A stretch of DNA of 64,000 bases from Zavarzinella sp. (GTDB lineage: Bacteria > Planctomycetota > Planctomycetia > Gemmatales > Gemmataceae): assembly GCA_041399155.1 (NCBI GenBank), contig JAWKTI010000006.1, positions 186,001-250,000 of the forward strand, written 5' to 3'. A program made the translations under genes and the position numbers. This document shows positions 34,233 to 41,945 of this stretch, piece by piece (the first letter of the stretch is position 1; each line of letters starts with the position of its first letter). Under the pieces are notes generated by a model. That model had not been told where the DNA came from and did not search any database. It worked only from the letters and a program-made list of their open reading frames with translations.

Positions 34233-37200
34233 ATGAATTGTTGTCGTTTTCTGCTGGTTCTCGCTCTTACTGCATCCGTGGTGCCATTGCATGCGGACGA
34301 TTATGCGACAGCCATCCAGCCATTTATGAAAAAATACTGCACCTCGTGCCATAACCAACGCACCGCACGTGGGGAGTTGAACCTGGAAAAGTTCACTTCT
34401 TCAACAGATATCATTGCCAACTTCCGCAAGTGGGATCATGTGATCAAATTCATCCGGGGTGGGGAAATGCCACCCGAAGACACCCCACAGCCCACGATTG
34501 ATGAGCGGAACCAGGTGGTCCGCAGTATCGAAACGGTGCTGTTTGCCGAAGCCCGAAAACAGGCGGGTGACCCAGGTGTGGTGCTGCCACGTCGACTGTC
34601 GAACTCGGAGTACAATCGCAGTATTCGCGACCTGACCGGCGTGGATATTCGGCCAACTCGCAGCTTCCCACCCGATCCCGCTGGTGGAGAGGGATTTGAC
34701 AATACGGGCGAATCGCTGACAATGTCGCCCAGCCTGTTAAAAAAATACCTGCAGGCAGCTCAGGAAGTGTCGAACCATCTGGTGCTCAAGCCCAACGGCA
34801 TCACCTTCGCGCCGTTTGAAGTGACCTCGTACAACGAACGAAAAAAACTCACCGAACAGGCAATTATCGATTTTTATCAGCAGCACCAGGTCAATCCCGC
34901 CGATTATATTGTGGCAGCGTGGCGGTATCGCTATCGTTCTGCGGAATCAAAAACCAAAACCGTGGAACAGTGGGCGGCAGAGCAGCGTCTCAGTGGCAAA
35001 TATCTCAAGCTGGTTGCCGATTTTCTGGCAAATGCCCACAACGAGGTGGGTGCGGTGCAGCAATTAGGCCTCGCCTGGCAGGAATTACCCCCACCGGAAT
35101 CGGCAACGGCAATTCCAGAGAAAGTTCGACAGTTTACCACGCTGGTTCTCAATACGCGGGAGCGGTTCGGTTACCGCGAACCCCAGCTAATCCGTTCGAA
35201 CGCAGGCAACTGGCCGATTAACCACCTTTACTTCCGTGACCAGGTTGCCCAACAGCGAGATCAGTGCGATGTCAGCCGATTTGTGAACGCACAGTCGATT
35301 AGTTCGGAGCGATTTCGCACTTCGAAAAAAATTCAGGATGAAAAGCAGGTCATCCTTACCCTGCGAATCGCACCCATGGACCCGAAGAAGGTGGGCCTGC
35401 TGCTCTGTAAAGAGCTGATTTTGACCACCGCCGATACGTTTCCCAAAAATGAGAAGGACCGCGAAAAGCAACAAGTGGTGGACCTGTTTGACTGGCTAAA
35501 AGAGCATCAGCCCAAAGTTTGGCAGAAACTGCCTTTCGGCAAACACCCCACCGGTGGGGCAATTTCGCCCAAAGGATTGGTGCTGTCCGGCCCCACCACG
35601 ATCGATTTTCGTTTCCCCGCAAATTTATTGCCAGAGCTGAATAATAAGCGGTTGCTGCTGGCACTGGAAGCCGATCCCACCGACAAATCGTGTGGGTATT
35701 ACGTGCAGCTTTCGAATGGCTTGCTGGCAGAAAATCAGCCACCTGTCGTGGCGACGGTGCTGCACCCCGATAACCCACAACGGCAAAAACTGCTCGATTC
35801 TGCCCAGCGGTTGTGCCAGGTGTTTCCGAATCGATTTTTCTATGTGGATGGCTCTCGTGGGCTGGCTGCGGGCTTCCACCTGGTGGAAGGCTTCTTTCGG
35901 GACGATTTACCACTGGTCAACAAGGTACTGGACGAACAGCAGACGGCCCACCTGAACCGATTGTGGCAGGAAATGGATTTCGTGACCAGCAGTGCGGAAA
36001 ATCTGTTGCGGGGGTTTGTCTGGTTTGAACGCTCCGAACGCCACGTATTACAGGATAAACGCTTCGACTTTCTGCGTGCCGAAGATCCCCGCCTGGTAAA
36101 GGAAGAACTTCTGGGCCGGTTTGAGAAAGTTTACTACGAGAAGATGGGCGTGAAACTCGATTCTACGCCCGAATCATTAAAGAATAATTTGAATTATGTG
36201 ATGATCAGCCGCTTTTTCGCCCAGGTGCGGCAAGGGTTGGCAACTCATGAGAAAACTTTAACCACTGCCGAATCGCTGGCACTGGATCAATTGGCCAGTC
36301 TCGCCAGCAAAGCCTATCGGAAGTATCTGACAGTTGCTGAAAAACAGCAATTATTAAAAACCTATCATGATTTTCGCAAGCAGGGGCAATCTGTTGAAGA
36401 GGCCCTGCGAGGCACACTGACTGGCATCCTGATGTCGCCCCACTTCTTCTACATTTATCAAACGCCGGTGCAGGCAAATCAGCCCACCCCACGCACGGAT
36501 GTTGAGCTGGCAACCCGCCTGAGCCTACTGATCTGGTCATCCGTGCCAGATGAAGAACTGATGTCGCATGCGGCCAAGGGCACGTTGCGCAATCCCGGAT
36601 TTTTGAAAAAGCAGGTGCGGCGAATGCTTCACGACCCCAGGTCCGCTGCTTTTGCGGAGGAGTTCTTCGGGCAGTGGCTGCGGTTTCGCGATTATCGGGA
36701 AAAAGATCCGATTAATGCCGCTGCCTTCCCTGGTTACGATGACAAACTGCGGGAGGCGATTTACCAGGAACCGATCAGGCTGTTGTCGTGGTTAATTCAG
36801 GAAGATCGTTCCGTGCTGGAAGTGGTGATGTCCGACCGCACTTTCATTAATGAGGCACTGGCGAAGCATTACGGCATGAACAGTCAATATGCCGCACAGA
36901 AACAACTCTGGCGGGAACGCATGGCTGCTGCAGGCACCCTCCCCACCGATCAGGATTTATGGCTGCCGATTGATGGCCTGAACGCCATGGGACGTGGGGG
37001 ATTGCTGGGCACGGCAGCCATTCTCACTAAAAATTCATCTGGTGAACGCACCAGCCCGGTAAAGCGTGGTTTCTGGATGGTGCATCATCTGTTAGGGCAG
37101 CACTTCCCGCCCCCACCTGCGGATGTGGCACAACTGCCCAACAGCGAAAAAACTGCCAGTAAAAGCATTCGCCAATTGTTGCAGGATCATACGAAAGACC

Positions 37201-37592
37201 CCCGCTGTGCGATGTGCCATGTGCATTTCGACCACCTTGGCGTGGCACTGGAAGGGTTCGATCCACTGGGCCGAAGCCGCACCAAAGACCTGGCAAACCG
37301 GCCCATCGATCAGAAAGTCTCACTACCAGGTGGGGAAGAGCTGAACGGCATTCCCGGCCTGATTCGTTATGTGAAGGAGCACCGCCAGCAGGATTATGTG
37401 GATACGCTCTGTCGGCATTTTCTGGGCTATGCGCTCGGTCGATCGGTGCAGCTTTCTGACCAGCCACTGCTGGAACAGATGGCCGCAGAGTTGAAAAAGA
37501 ATGACTACAAGTTTTCTGTATTGTTTGAAACGGTGATTCTGAGCCCACAGTTTTTGAACAAACGCCCGCTGACCGCCCAGGTGCCGAAATAG
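34233..37592 (+). CDS. DUF1592/DUF1588/DUF1585 cytochrome-containing protein
   Basis: From the ATG at 34233 (the closer TTG at 34221 touches the ribosome site CGGAGG) the protein is about 1119 residues. It has a signal peptide (MNCCRFLLVLALTASVVPL, ending HA) and a planctomycete-type cytochrome motif CTSCH near residue 34. A DUF1587 block (PRRLSNSEYNRSIRDLTG) follows, then DUF1595 and DUF1592 (AYRKYLTVAEKQQLLKTY). DUF1588 and DUF1585 close it (GLNAMGRGGLLGTAAILTKN, then CAMCHVHFDHLGVALEGFDP). Such proteins are usually followed by a DUF1552 gene, but here the attC cluster starts 130 bases later instead. The role is probably redox-linked and periplasmic; the substrate is unknown. Confidence 0.9.
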   Translation: MNCCRFLLVLALTASVVPLHADDYATAIQPFMKKYCTSCHNQRTARGELNLEKFTSSTDIIANFRKWDHVIKFIRGGEMPPEDTPQPTIDERNQVVRSIETVLFAEARKQAGDPGVVLPRRLSNSEYNRSIRDLTGVDIRPTRSFPPDPAGGEGFDNTGESLTMSPSLLKKYLQAAQEVSNHLVLKPNGITFAPFEVTSYNERKKLTEQAIIDFYQQHQVNPADYIVAAWRYRYRSAESKTKTVEQWAAEQRLSGKYLKLVADFLANAHNEVGAVQQLGLAWQELPPPESATAIPEKVRQFTTLVLNTRERFGYREPQLIRSNAGNWPINHLYFRDQVAQQRDQCDVSRFVNAQSISSERFRTSKKIQDEKQVILTLRIAPMDPKKVGLLLCKELILTTADTFPKNEKDREKQQVVDLFDWLKEHQPKVWQKLPFGKHPTGGAISPKGLVLSGPTTIDFRFPANLLPELNNKRLLLALEADPTDKSCGYYVQLSNGLLAENQPPVVATVLHPDNPQRQKLLDSAQRLCQVFPNRFFYVDGSRGLAAGFHLVEGFFRDDLPLVNKVLDEQQTAHLNRLWQEMDFVTSSAENLLRGFVWFERSERHVLQDKRFDFLRAEDPRLVKEELLGRFEKVYYEKMGVKLDSTPESLKNNLNYVMISRFFAQVRQGLATHEKTLTTAESLALDQLASLASKAYRKYLTVAEKQQLLKTYHDFRKQGQSVEEALRGTLTGILMSPHFFYIYQTPVQANQPTPRTDVELATRLSLLIWSSVPDEELMSHAAKGTLRNPGFLKKQVRRMLHDPRSAAFAEEFFGQWLRFRDYREKDPINAAAFPGYDDKLREAIYQEPIRLLSWLIQEDRSVLEVVMSDRTFINEALAKHYGMNSQYAAQKQLWRERMAAAGTLPTDQDLWLPIDGLNAMGRGGLLGTAAILTKNSSGERTSPVKRGFWMVHHLLGQHFPPPPADVAQLPNSEKTASKSIRQLLQDHTKDPRCAMCHVHFDHLGVALEGFDPLGRSRTKDLANRPIDQKVSLPGGEELNGIPGLIRYVKEHRQQDYVDTLCRHFLGYALGRSVQLSDQPLLEQMAAELKKNDYKFSVLFETVILSPQFLNKRPLTAQVPK

Positions 37593-37721
37593 TGCCTTTT
37601 GGTGCACGAAATGCAGGCAAATTGTTGAAATTGACGCCCGCAGCAGACGCTAACGTAACGCACTGAATCAGCACTTTTACCTATCAGAGTTCGGATGCTT
37701 CAACCGTGATGTAATGAAACG

Positions 37722-37952
37722 TTAGTTTTCAGTAGAGGAAGATACTGGGGTGACCTCCGGGCTGCGCTTGAGGACGGCGACGATGTCCTTAGTCCACCCC
37801 TGGCCGGCCGTGGCGGTCACGATGGTGACCAGCTCCCAGCCGACCGCACCCAACTGGGTCAGGGCGGCTTCCAGCCGGGTGGCGTCGATCTTGCCGCCCT
37901 GCCAGAACCCCTCGGCCTCGAACTTGATCGTCTTGTACTCCCACCGCCTCAC
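37722..37952 (-). CDS. DUF4177 family protein
   Basis: The GTG at 37952 has a GGAGG ribosome site and gives a 76-residue product starting VRRWEYKTIKFEAEGFW; an earlier in-frame Met would lie in the mini-cassette repeat. The block WEYKTIKFE...LTQLGAVGWELVTI is the DUF4177 signature of small bacterial proteins of unknown function. It is the last cassette of the array (minus direction). Its own downstream attC is poorly preserved, with only CTAACG/CGTTAG ends visible near 37653-37731. Confidence 0.7.
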   Translation of the reverse strand: MRRWEYKTIKFEAEGFWQGGKIDATRLEAALTQLGAVGWELVTIVTATAGQGWTKDIVAVLKRSPEVTPVSSSTEN

Positions 37953-37983
37953 GAGCACCCCTCCGTGACCCAAGGCCTCCGCC

Positions 37984-38058
37984 GCATAACGGGGTCCGCG
38001 ATTGAGCAAAGTCGCGGAGTAGATACGAAGCGATTCCTGCTCCAATCGGTGGTTAGGC
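37984..38058 (-). repeat. attC-like site of mini-cassette A
   Basis: The end boxes are GCATAAC (37984-37990) and GTTAGGC (38052-38058). On the minus strand the arms GATTGGAGCAG and TTGCTCAATC pair with a bulged base. 75 bp. Confidence 0.65.
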
Positions 38059-38123
38059 AGCTTGCGGCCGTCACCTTTACTATATGCTCAATCGCGGACC
38101 CAGTAAAGCCGGTCGCAGGCTGG
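37985..38123 (-). repeat. ORF-less mini-cassette, copy A
   Basis: About 139 bp from the attC of the SUFU-like cassette to the end of attC A. It contains CCGCGATTGAGCA and its inverse TGCTCAATCGCGG 90 to 110 bases apart, and a TATAGT box on the minus strand. Copies B, C and E share this layout, and D is a truncated copy. Confidence 0.65.
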
Positions 38124-38222
38124 CTTAACGTAGGGCCGATCACCGGCCGGGCCGGCACCGAGCGGAGCTCGACGGCCAGAAACTACACTGCCGGCCCGGT
38201 CCGGTGCATCGGCGGGTTATCC
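38123..38222 (-). repeat. attC-like site after the SUFU-like gene
   Basis: The end boxes are GCTTAAC (38123-38129) and GTTATCC (38216-38222). On the minus strand CACCGGACCGGGCCGGCA pairs with TGCCGGCCCGGCCGGTG, leaving one base unpaired. 100 bp. This is the clearest attC in the array. Confidence 0.75.
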
Positions 38223-38245
38223 GGCGGCCTGACCGACGTGACCAT

Positions 38246-38902
38246 TCAAACGACTGGCCGGCGTAGCAGCGACGATCGGTGGTGCGTCCCGTCCGCTGCG
38301 AACCGCTTGGCAAGTTCCTCGCGACCAAGTTTTCCCTCCGCGGCCGCGTAGTCCAATTCGCTTGGCCAAAGCAGCTTAGCCGTGACGATGCGCACGATCC
38401 CACAGGGACCTTCAAACTCCTGAGGAAAGTCGGGCGGGGTAATCCCCAGCAGAACTCCGGCAGTGTCATTGCTGGTCGCGACCGGTTCAAGGACCACGGA
38501 CATCGGCAATTCAAGCGAGATAAGTCCCAGCCGATCGATCAGCGCACGCACGCCGCCGTGATAAGCGCATTGCTGGGACACCTGATACGCCAAGTCAAAA
38601 AGCCAACTCGCCTGTACTGGGTCCGGAAGCTCGTCGGACGTCTCGGCAAGGACTTCGAGTTCGAAGCCCGAGTTCTTGTCGGGTTCATCCGAAAACGGAT
38701 CGGCGAGCCCGTCGCTCATCACGATCGTGCCTCTGCCGCGCCGGACGACACGCCAAGCTTGACGAAGATCGGGCCACGACGGGCCGCCCATGAATGTCGG
38801 GTTGATCAGCGGCGCGAGAACGTCGGGGTTGACGGTGCCCAGAGATGCGGCATACCGGTCCCGCGAGGCATACGTCTGCTGAAGAAGCTCCTCGTTGGCC
38901 AT
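38246..38902 (-). CDS. Cassette protein, possible suppressor-of-fused (SUFU)-like
   Basis: The 218-residue soluble protein starts MANEELLQQTYASRDRYAAS with the ribosome site CAGGAGC. The layout GGPSWPDLRQAWRVVRRGRG, ADPFSD, GFELEVLAET and ASWLFDLAYQVSQQCAYHGG, then VVLEPVATSND and LLGITPPDFPQEFEGPCGIV, resembles bacterial SUFU-like proteins, several of which act as immunity proteins of polymorphic toxins. The assignment is tentative. It is preceded by mini-cassette B and followed by a good attC (38123-38222). The frame is intact. Confidence 0.6.
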   Translation of the reverse strand: MANEELLQQTYASRDRYAASLGTVNPDVLAPLINPTFMGGPSWPDLRQAWRVVRRGRGTIVMSDGLADPFSDEPDKNSGFELEVLAETSDELPDPVQASWLFDLAYQVSQQCAYHGGVRALIDRLGLISLELPMSVVLEPVATSNDTAGVLLGITPPDFPQEFEGPCGIVRIVTAKLLWPSELDYAAAEGKLGREELAKRFAADGTHHRSSLLRRPVV

Positions 38903-38914
38903 GATGCTCCTGCC

Positions 38915-38990
38915 GGATAACGGGGTCCGCGATTGAGCAGAGTCGCGGAGTGAATACGAAGCGGTTCCTGCTCCAATCGCTCACTTAGGC
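38915..38990 (-). repeat. attC-like site of mini-cassette B
   Basis: The end boxes are GGATAAC (38915-38921) and CTTAGGC (38984-38990), with the same bulged GATTGGAGCAG/CTGCTCAATC arms as copy A. 76 bp, directly upstream of the SUFU-like gene. Confidence 0.65.
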
Positions 38991-39054
38991 CACTTGCGGC
39001 CGTCACTTTTAGTATATGCTCAATCGCGGCGTCGTTAAGCAAGGCGCAGGCCGG
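38916..39054 (-). repeat. ORF-less mini-cassette, copy B
   Basis: About 139 bp, including attC B and the TATACT-bearing segment. Same layout as copy A. Confidence 0.6.
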
Positions 39055-39154
39055 CTTTACGGAAAGGCTAAGCTGCCGGGGCCGCTTGCAACCTTCATGC
39101 CGCGCGAAACCGGAATGGCGACCATGGTAAACTTCATCCGCTGGTTCTACGCCG

Positions 39155-39730
39155 TCAGTCATCCTCATCCTCATCCTCATCCTCGGATTTCGGCTCCGTC
39201 CGGTACTCGGAAACGAAGAATTTGGTGAAAGTCTTGCGTTCGATACACTGGAGCGACTGCTTGGCGAAATGCCAGATATCGTCTCGCTCTGTCCCGCCGA
39301 TCTGAGAATCGGCCCGCAGCAGGTTGGCGGTTCGGGATCCTGACGGTGATTGATATCCCTCACGGATCTCCGAGACGAAACGCTCGAAGGTGGCCGCGAC
39401 GGGATAGACGTTTATACCGTCCTGGTCCGTTGAATAGAAGCCCGAATAATCGAAATAGGTGACGGCCCCTGCGTCGGTGAGCACGAAGTAATTGCAGCCC
39501 AGGTCCACGGCGATCGGGAGGCAGTTTGCAGGAAATACGTCCACCGCAGCCGTCTCCGTTTTGATCTCCTTGGGAGAGAACAGTACGTGAAGCCTCTCCC
39601 AAGTCTTGAGATCACTTACGTAGGCAAACATCGGCCGACCCGATATGGTGTCCGACAGCCACTTCGAGTGCAATCCATTTGTGACGCCGTCGAGTCGCGC
39701 TTTGATCGACACATGGACCTCTTTCACCAA
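39155..39730 (-). CDS. Cassette protein, possible SUKH-like immunity protein
   Basis: The product of about 190 residues starts around MVKEVHVSIKARLDG; the first codon is TTG at 39730, and a GTG is adjacent. The middle, PANCLPIAVDLGCNYFVLTD and AVTYFDYSGFY, then TFERFVSEIREGY, resembles the C-terminal half of SUKH (SMI1/KNR4) proteins. The end is a run of Asp/Glu (KSEDEDEDED) encoded by a TCCTCA tandem repeat (39163-39186), a likely slippage site. It lies between mini-cassettes C (upstream) and B (downstream). Confidence in the family is modest. Confidence 0.55.
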   Translation of the reverse strand: MVKEVHVSIKARLDGVTNGLHSKWLSDTISGRPMFAYVSDLKTWERLHVLFSPKEIKTETAAVDVFPANCLPIAVDLGCNYFVLTDAGAVTYFDYSGFYSTDQDGINVYPVAATFERFVSEIREGYQSPSGSRTANLLRADSQIGGTERDDIWHFAKQSLQCIERKTFTKFFVSEYRTEPKSEDEDEDEDD

Positions 39731-39780
39731 AGGGTTTATTGCTCGCGTGCGTATTCATTCTTGGTCAAATGGACATTGCC

Positions 39781-39857
39781 AGCGAACGGTTTCCGCGATT
39801 GAGCAGAGTCGCGGAAATGAATACGAAGCGATTCCTGCTCCAATCGCTCACTTAGGC
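39781..39857 (-). repeat. attC-like site of mini-cassette C
   Basis: The end boxes are AGCGAAC (39781-39787) and CTTAGGC (39851-39857), with bulged arms as in A and B. 77 bp. Confidence 0.6.
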
Positions 39858-39905
39858 CGCTTGAGGCCGTCACCTTTACTATATGCTCAATCGCGGACAC
39901 GCTCG
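39782..39905 (-). repeat. ORF-less mini-cassette, copy C
   Basis: This carries attC C, a TATAGT box and the CCGCGATTGAGCA inverted ends. It follows the toxin gene stop within about 5 bases and precedes the SUKH-like gene. Confidence 0.6.
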
Positions 39906-39908
39906 CGT

Positions 39909-40211
39909 TCAACGCTTAGTTCGTCCGAGTCGAGTGTTCAGTTTCGCGGGGTCTTGACGACAATCCAAAACCGCGACAACATCAACAACTTCTTCCACAA
40001 TCAGGTAGTAGATTGCATAGGGAAAACGATTTGATAGCGACCTGTAAAATCCATGGTACTTTTCGTGAACACCACCGGTCGTCTCAAGTTTCTTGATGTC
40101 TTCTCGCAAGCATGTGAGGAAATAATCATCCAAACCCACACATTGCTCGCCATAAAAAATGGCACCATTCTCAAGATCATCAAGCGCCTCATCCCTGAGT
40201 TCGACGTTCAT
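39909..40211 (-). CDS. RelE/ParE-family toxin
   Basis: From the ATG at 40211 the 100-residue product (MNVELRDEALDDLENGAIFY) matches the RelE/ParE superfamily: DEALDDLENGAIFYGEQ, FLTCLREDIKKLE, HGFYRSLSNRFPYAIYYLI, VVAVLDCRQDP. ParE-type toxins block gyrase, RelE-type cut mRNA, and the ParE type is the better fit. Its start overlaps the end of the antitoxin gene by 23 bases, a common toxin-antitoxin layout. As cassette cargo, such pairs are known to stabilise long integron arrays. Confidence 0.85.
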   Translation of the reverse strand: MNVELRDEALDDLENGAIFYGEQCVGLDDYFLTCLREDIKKLETTGGVHEKYHGFYRSLSNRFPYAIYYLIVEEVVDVVAVLDCRQDPAKLNTRLGRTKR

Positions 40212-40419
40212 TAAGCCGCTCCCGGACTTCATCGAAAGCAGCATCAAGCGACAAGCTAGGTTTGCTGGATGGGTTCTTCATCCGCTCGGACAATACATCA
40301 CCGTGCCAATCGGGCGAAGACATGCCCGCCGGATTCGCGGATAAGTCCCGCCACAGAATGTTCATTGCATCGAGTTTCTCCTGGTGTGTAAGTGCAGCGA
40401 GCATGCTTTCAAGTGACAT
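40189..40419 (-). CDS. Addiction-module antitoxin (unstable antitoxin family)
   Basis: From the ATG at 40419 (ribosome site CGGAGGAAAACC) the 76-residue product (MSLESMLAALTHQEKLDAMN) matches the short antitoxins of the addiction-module/Unstab_antitox type: EKLDAMNILWRDLSANP followed by SPDWHGDVLSERM and the acidic/helical end SLSLDAAFDEVRERLNERR. It would neutralise the ParE-like toxin and probably autoregulate the operon. The promoter should lie in the 40430-40600 region. Confidence 0.82.
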   Translation of the reverse strand: MSLESMLAALTHQEKLDAMNILWRDLSANPAGMSSPDWHGDVLSERMKNPSSKPSLSLDAAFDEVRERLNERRTQG

Positions 40420-40606
40420 TGGTTTTCCTCCGAGCAGTATTATATCCCAAGAGCCAGCGATCAGCAAAGTACTGTTGTTTCAAGACGAACGGCCATCACT
40501 CAGTCTCCGCACAAAAAAACAAGGATTCAAAAGGATGGCTGACCTGTGATCGAGAAAGTCCGCGAAAGCATGTCGGTGAGTAATATCTGGCTCGTTTCGA
40601 TCTTGC

Positions 40607-40662
40607 AGCCGTTACCTTTACTATATTCTCAATCGCGGACCCGTTCAACTGGCCGCAGGCCG
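40607..40662 (-). repeat. ORF-less mini-cassette, truncated copy D
   Basis: Only the first part is left (core to TATAGT and the CGGCTGCAAG stretch). The attC part is missing, and the sequence runs directly into the promoter region of the toxin-antitoxin genes. Confidence 0.6.
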
Positions 40663-40752
40663 GCTTAAAGACCAAAATCACCCGGTCGCGACGAGAGATT
40701 CTCCATTGTCAAAACGCCAGACTTCGCGACTCGGGTGCATTTTTTGTTATCC
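40663..40752 (-). repeat. attC-like site after the 118-residue cassette gene
   Basis: One end box is GTTATCC (40746-40752, overlapping the stop codon) and the other a degenerate GCTTAAA (40663-40669). On the minus strand CACCCGAGTCGCGA pairs with TCGCGACCGGGTG with one unpaired base. 90 bp. Confidence 0.65.
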
Positions 40753-41103
40753 GACGGTTTGCCTATCCCAGCTAATGTCGGCAGAATCAGAATGAATACT
40801 GACCGCCAACCATCGACCGGTATCGCGACCAAACCCCTTCAGCGAGTACATGAAACGCATCTTGAAGTGGAATTCGCACAAGTCTTTGAGTGGCTCAACG
40901 CTGGTACAATCGGCCCAGACATTCGATTCATGCTCGTAGTACATCGCCGAAGCTGGGCATAGTAGCGGAAATCGTAGCTGCGCTGGGCCACGTAGAAATC
41001 CGTCATAATGAACGTCCGACATGCGCACGAACAGTTCACTGTCAGTCAGGCGCCACTCAAGGACATCAGCGTCGGGGAAGCCGTGCTTTTCAGTTGGTTT
41101 CAT
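40747..41103 (-). CDS. Cassette protein, hypothetical
   Basis: The 118-residue soluble product starts MKPTEKHGFPDADVLEWRLT, with its ATG 8 bases after mini-cassette E's attC. No family is recognised. The segments LFVRMSDVHYDGFL and FHFKMRFMYSLKGFG suggest an antiparallel beta-sheet protein. Its stop codon lies in the end box of its own attC, as expected for a cassette gene. Confidence 0.55.
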   Translation of the reverse strand: MKPTEKHGFPDADVLEWRLTDSELFVRMSDVHYDGFLRGPAQLRFPLLCPASAMYYEHESNVWADCTSVEPLKDLCEFHFKMRFMYSLKGFGRDTGRWLAVSIHSDSADISWDRQTVG

Positions 41104-41110
41104 CTGAGTC

Positions 41111-41184
41111 GGATAACGGGTCCGCGATTGAGCAGAGTCGCGGAGTGAATACGAAGCGAATCCTGCTCCAATCGCATGTTAGGC
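41111..41184 (-). repeat. attC-like site of mini-cassette E
   Basis: The end boxes are GGATAAC (41111-41117) and GTTAGGC (41178-41184). On the minus strand GATTGGAGCAG pairs with CTGCTCAATC, with one bulged base. 74 bp. Confidence 0.7.
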
Positions 41185-41249
41185 CACTTGCGGCCGTCAC
41201 TTTTAGTATATGCTCAATCGCGGACCCCGTTAAGCCGGCAGCAGGCCGG
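41112..41249 (-). repeat. ORF-less mini-cassette, copy E
   Basis: About 138 bp between the attC of the Imm7 cassette and the 118-residue gene. It has a perfect hairpin-like core (CGTTAAGCCGGC and GCCGGCTTAACG) at its upstream end. On the minus strand TTAACG, 17 bases, TATACT forms a possible promoter. The inverse ends CCGCGATTGAGCA/TGCTCAATCGCGG are intact. Confidence 0.65.
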
Positions 41250-41338
41250 CTTAACGCCTGCCGTAACCGGGCACGAACGGAAGGCTTTGATTTCAATTGC
41301 CGCGTAATTGAGTGCTCCGGTTCACGGCCTTGTTCGCT
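41249..41338 (-). repeat. attC-like site after the Imm7 gene
   Basis: The end boxes are GCTTAAC (41249-41255) and GTTCGCT (41332-41338). On the minus strand GCCGTGAACCGGAGCAC pairs with GTGCCCGGTTACGGC, leaving two bases unpaired. 90 bp. Confidence 0.75.
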
Positions 41339-41343
41339 GCTGA

Positions 41344-41817
41344 TTATGCCAAATCGCTTGGATTTAGCGTAGGTACAATTGGTGAAAGAAACGGGTCGGA
41401 CATCTCCGTAACGCATCCATTCGAGATGCGATGTACCCGAAACGCATTTGAAAAATCGTCGGCTCCGCGACCGTAATGAGGATTGCCGATCTGGTCTTCG
41501 TCGTCATGCACGTAAAGGAGTCCATAACTGCCTGTGCCATGCTCTGCAATCCATTGAATCATGCCCCAAACATGGGACGCACGATGGTTTCGAGAAACAC
41601 AGAACATCAGGATGCCACGATGATTGTTGAGGTTTTCGTGTAGATCCCATTTGATGTAGCACTCATCATGCGTTGCCATCCATTGGCGAAAATGAGCCCA
41701 CAGTTCGCGATCGGCTGCGTCGACCTGATCATCAATGGTGTCCACGGAGTCAATGTCTGCCGTGCGATACACCTCACGTGAGGATCGGAGGACACACCAG
41801 CCGTAGCCAACGAGCAT
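41344..41817 (-). CDS. Imm7 family immunity protein
   Basis: From the ATG at 41817 (ribosome site GAGGAAAG; earlier in-frame Met codons translate the attC) the 157-residue protein starts MLVGYGWCVLRSSREV. It matches the Imm7 family through HENLNNHRGILMFCVSRNH, WIAEHGTGSYGLLYVHDDED, NPHYGRGADDFSN and LSPIVPTLNPSDLA. Imm7 proteins protect against polymorphic toxins. No partner toxin lies beside it, so it is an orphan immunity gene carried as a cassette. It is flanked by good attC sites on both sides. Confidence 0.78.
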   Translation of the reverse strand: MLVGYGWCVLRSSREVYRTADIDSVDTIDDQVDAADRELWAHFRQWMATHDECYIKWDLHENLNNHRGILMFCVSRNHRASHVWGMIQWIAEHGTGSYGLLYVHDDEDQIGNPHYGRGADDFSNAFRVHRISNGCVTEMSDPFLSPIVPTLNPSDLA

Positions 41818-41833
41818 TCTTTCCTCGTCTTGC

Positions 41834-41941
41834 AGCGAACGTAAAAGGCTCAGTTGCCGGCCGCCCGCGGAGAGCAGGCTCCAAACCAACAACAACATCA
41901 TATCGCGGGCGCAGACGGTCAACTGCAGCCGGTGGTTAGGT
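41834..41941 (-). repeat. attC-like site, 108 bp, copy b
   Basis: The end boxes are AGCGAAC (41834-41840) and GTTAGGT (41935-41941). It is about 90% identical to 42178-42285. The inner arms GCAGTTGACCG and CCGGCAACTG pair with a bulge. Confidence 0.75.
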
Positions 41942-41945
41942 GCCA

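Noticed and set aside
38279..38920. Plus-strand 213-residue frame
   Set aside because: Shadow of the SUFU-like cassette gene, which has the ribosome site and proper attC context.
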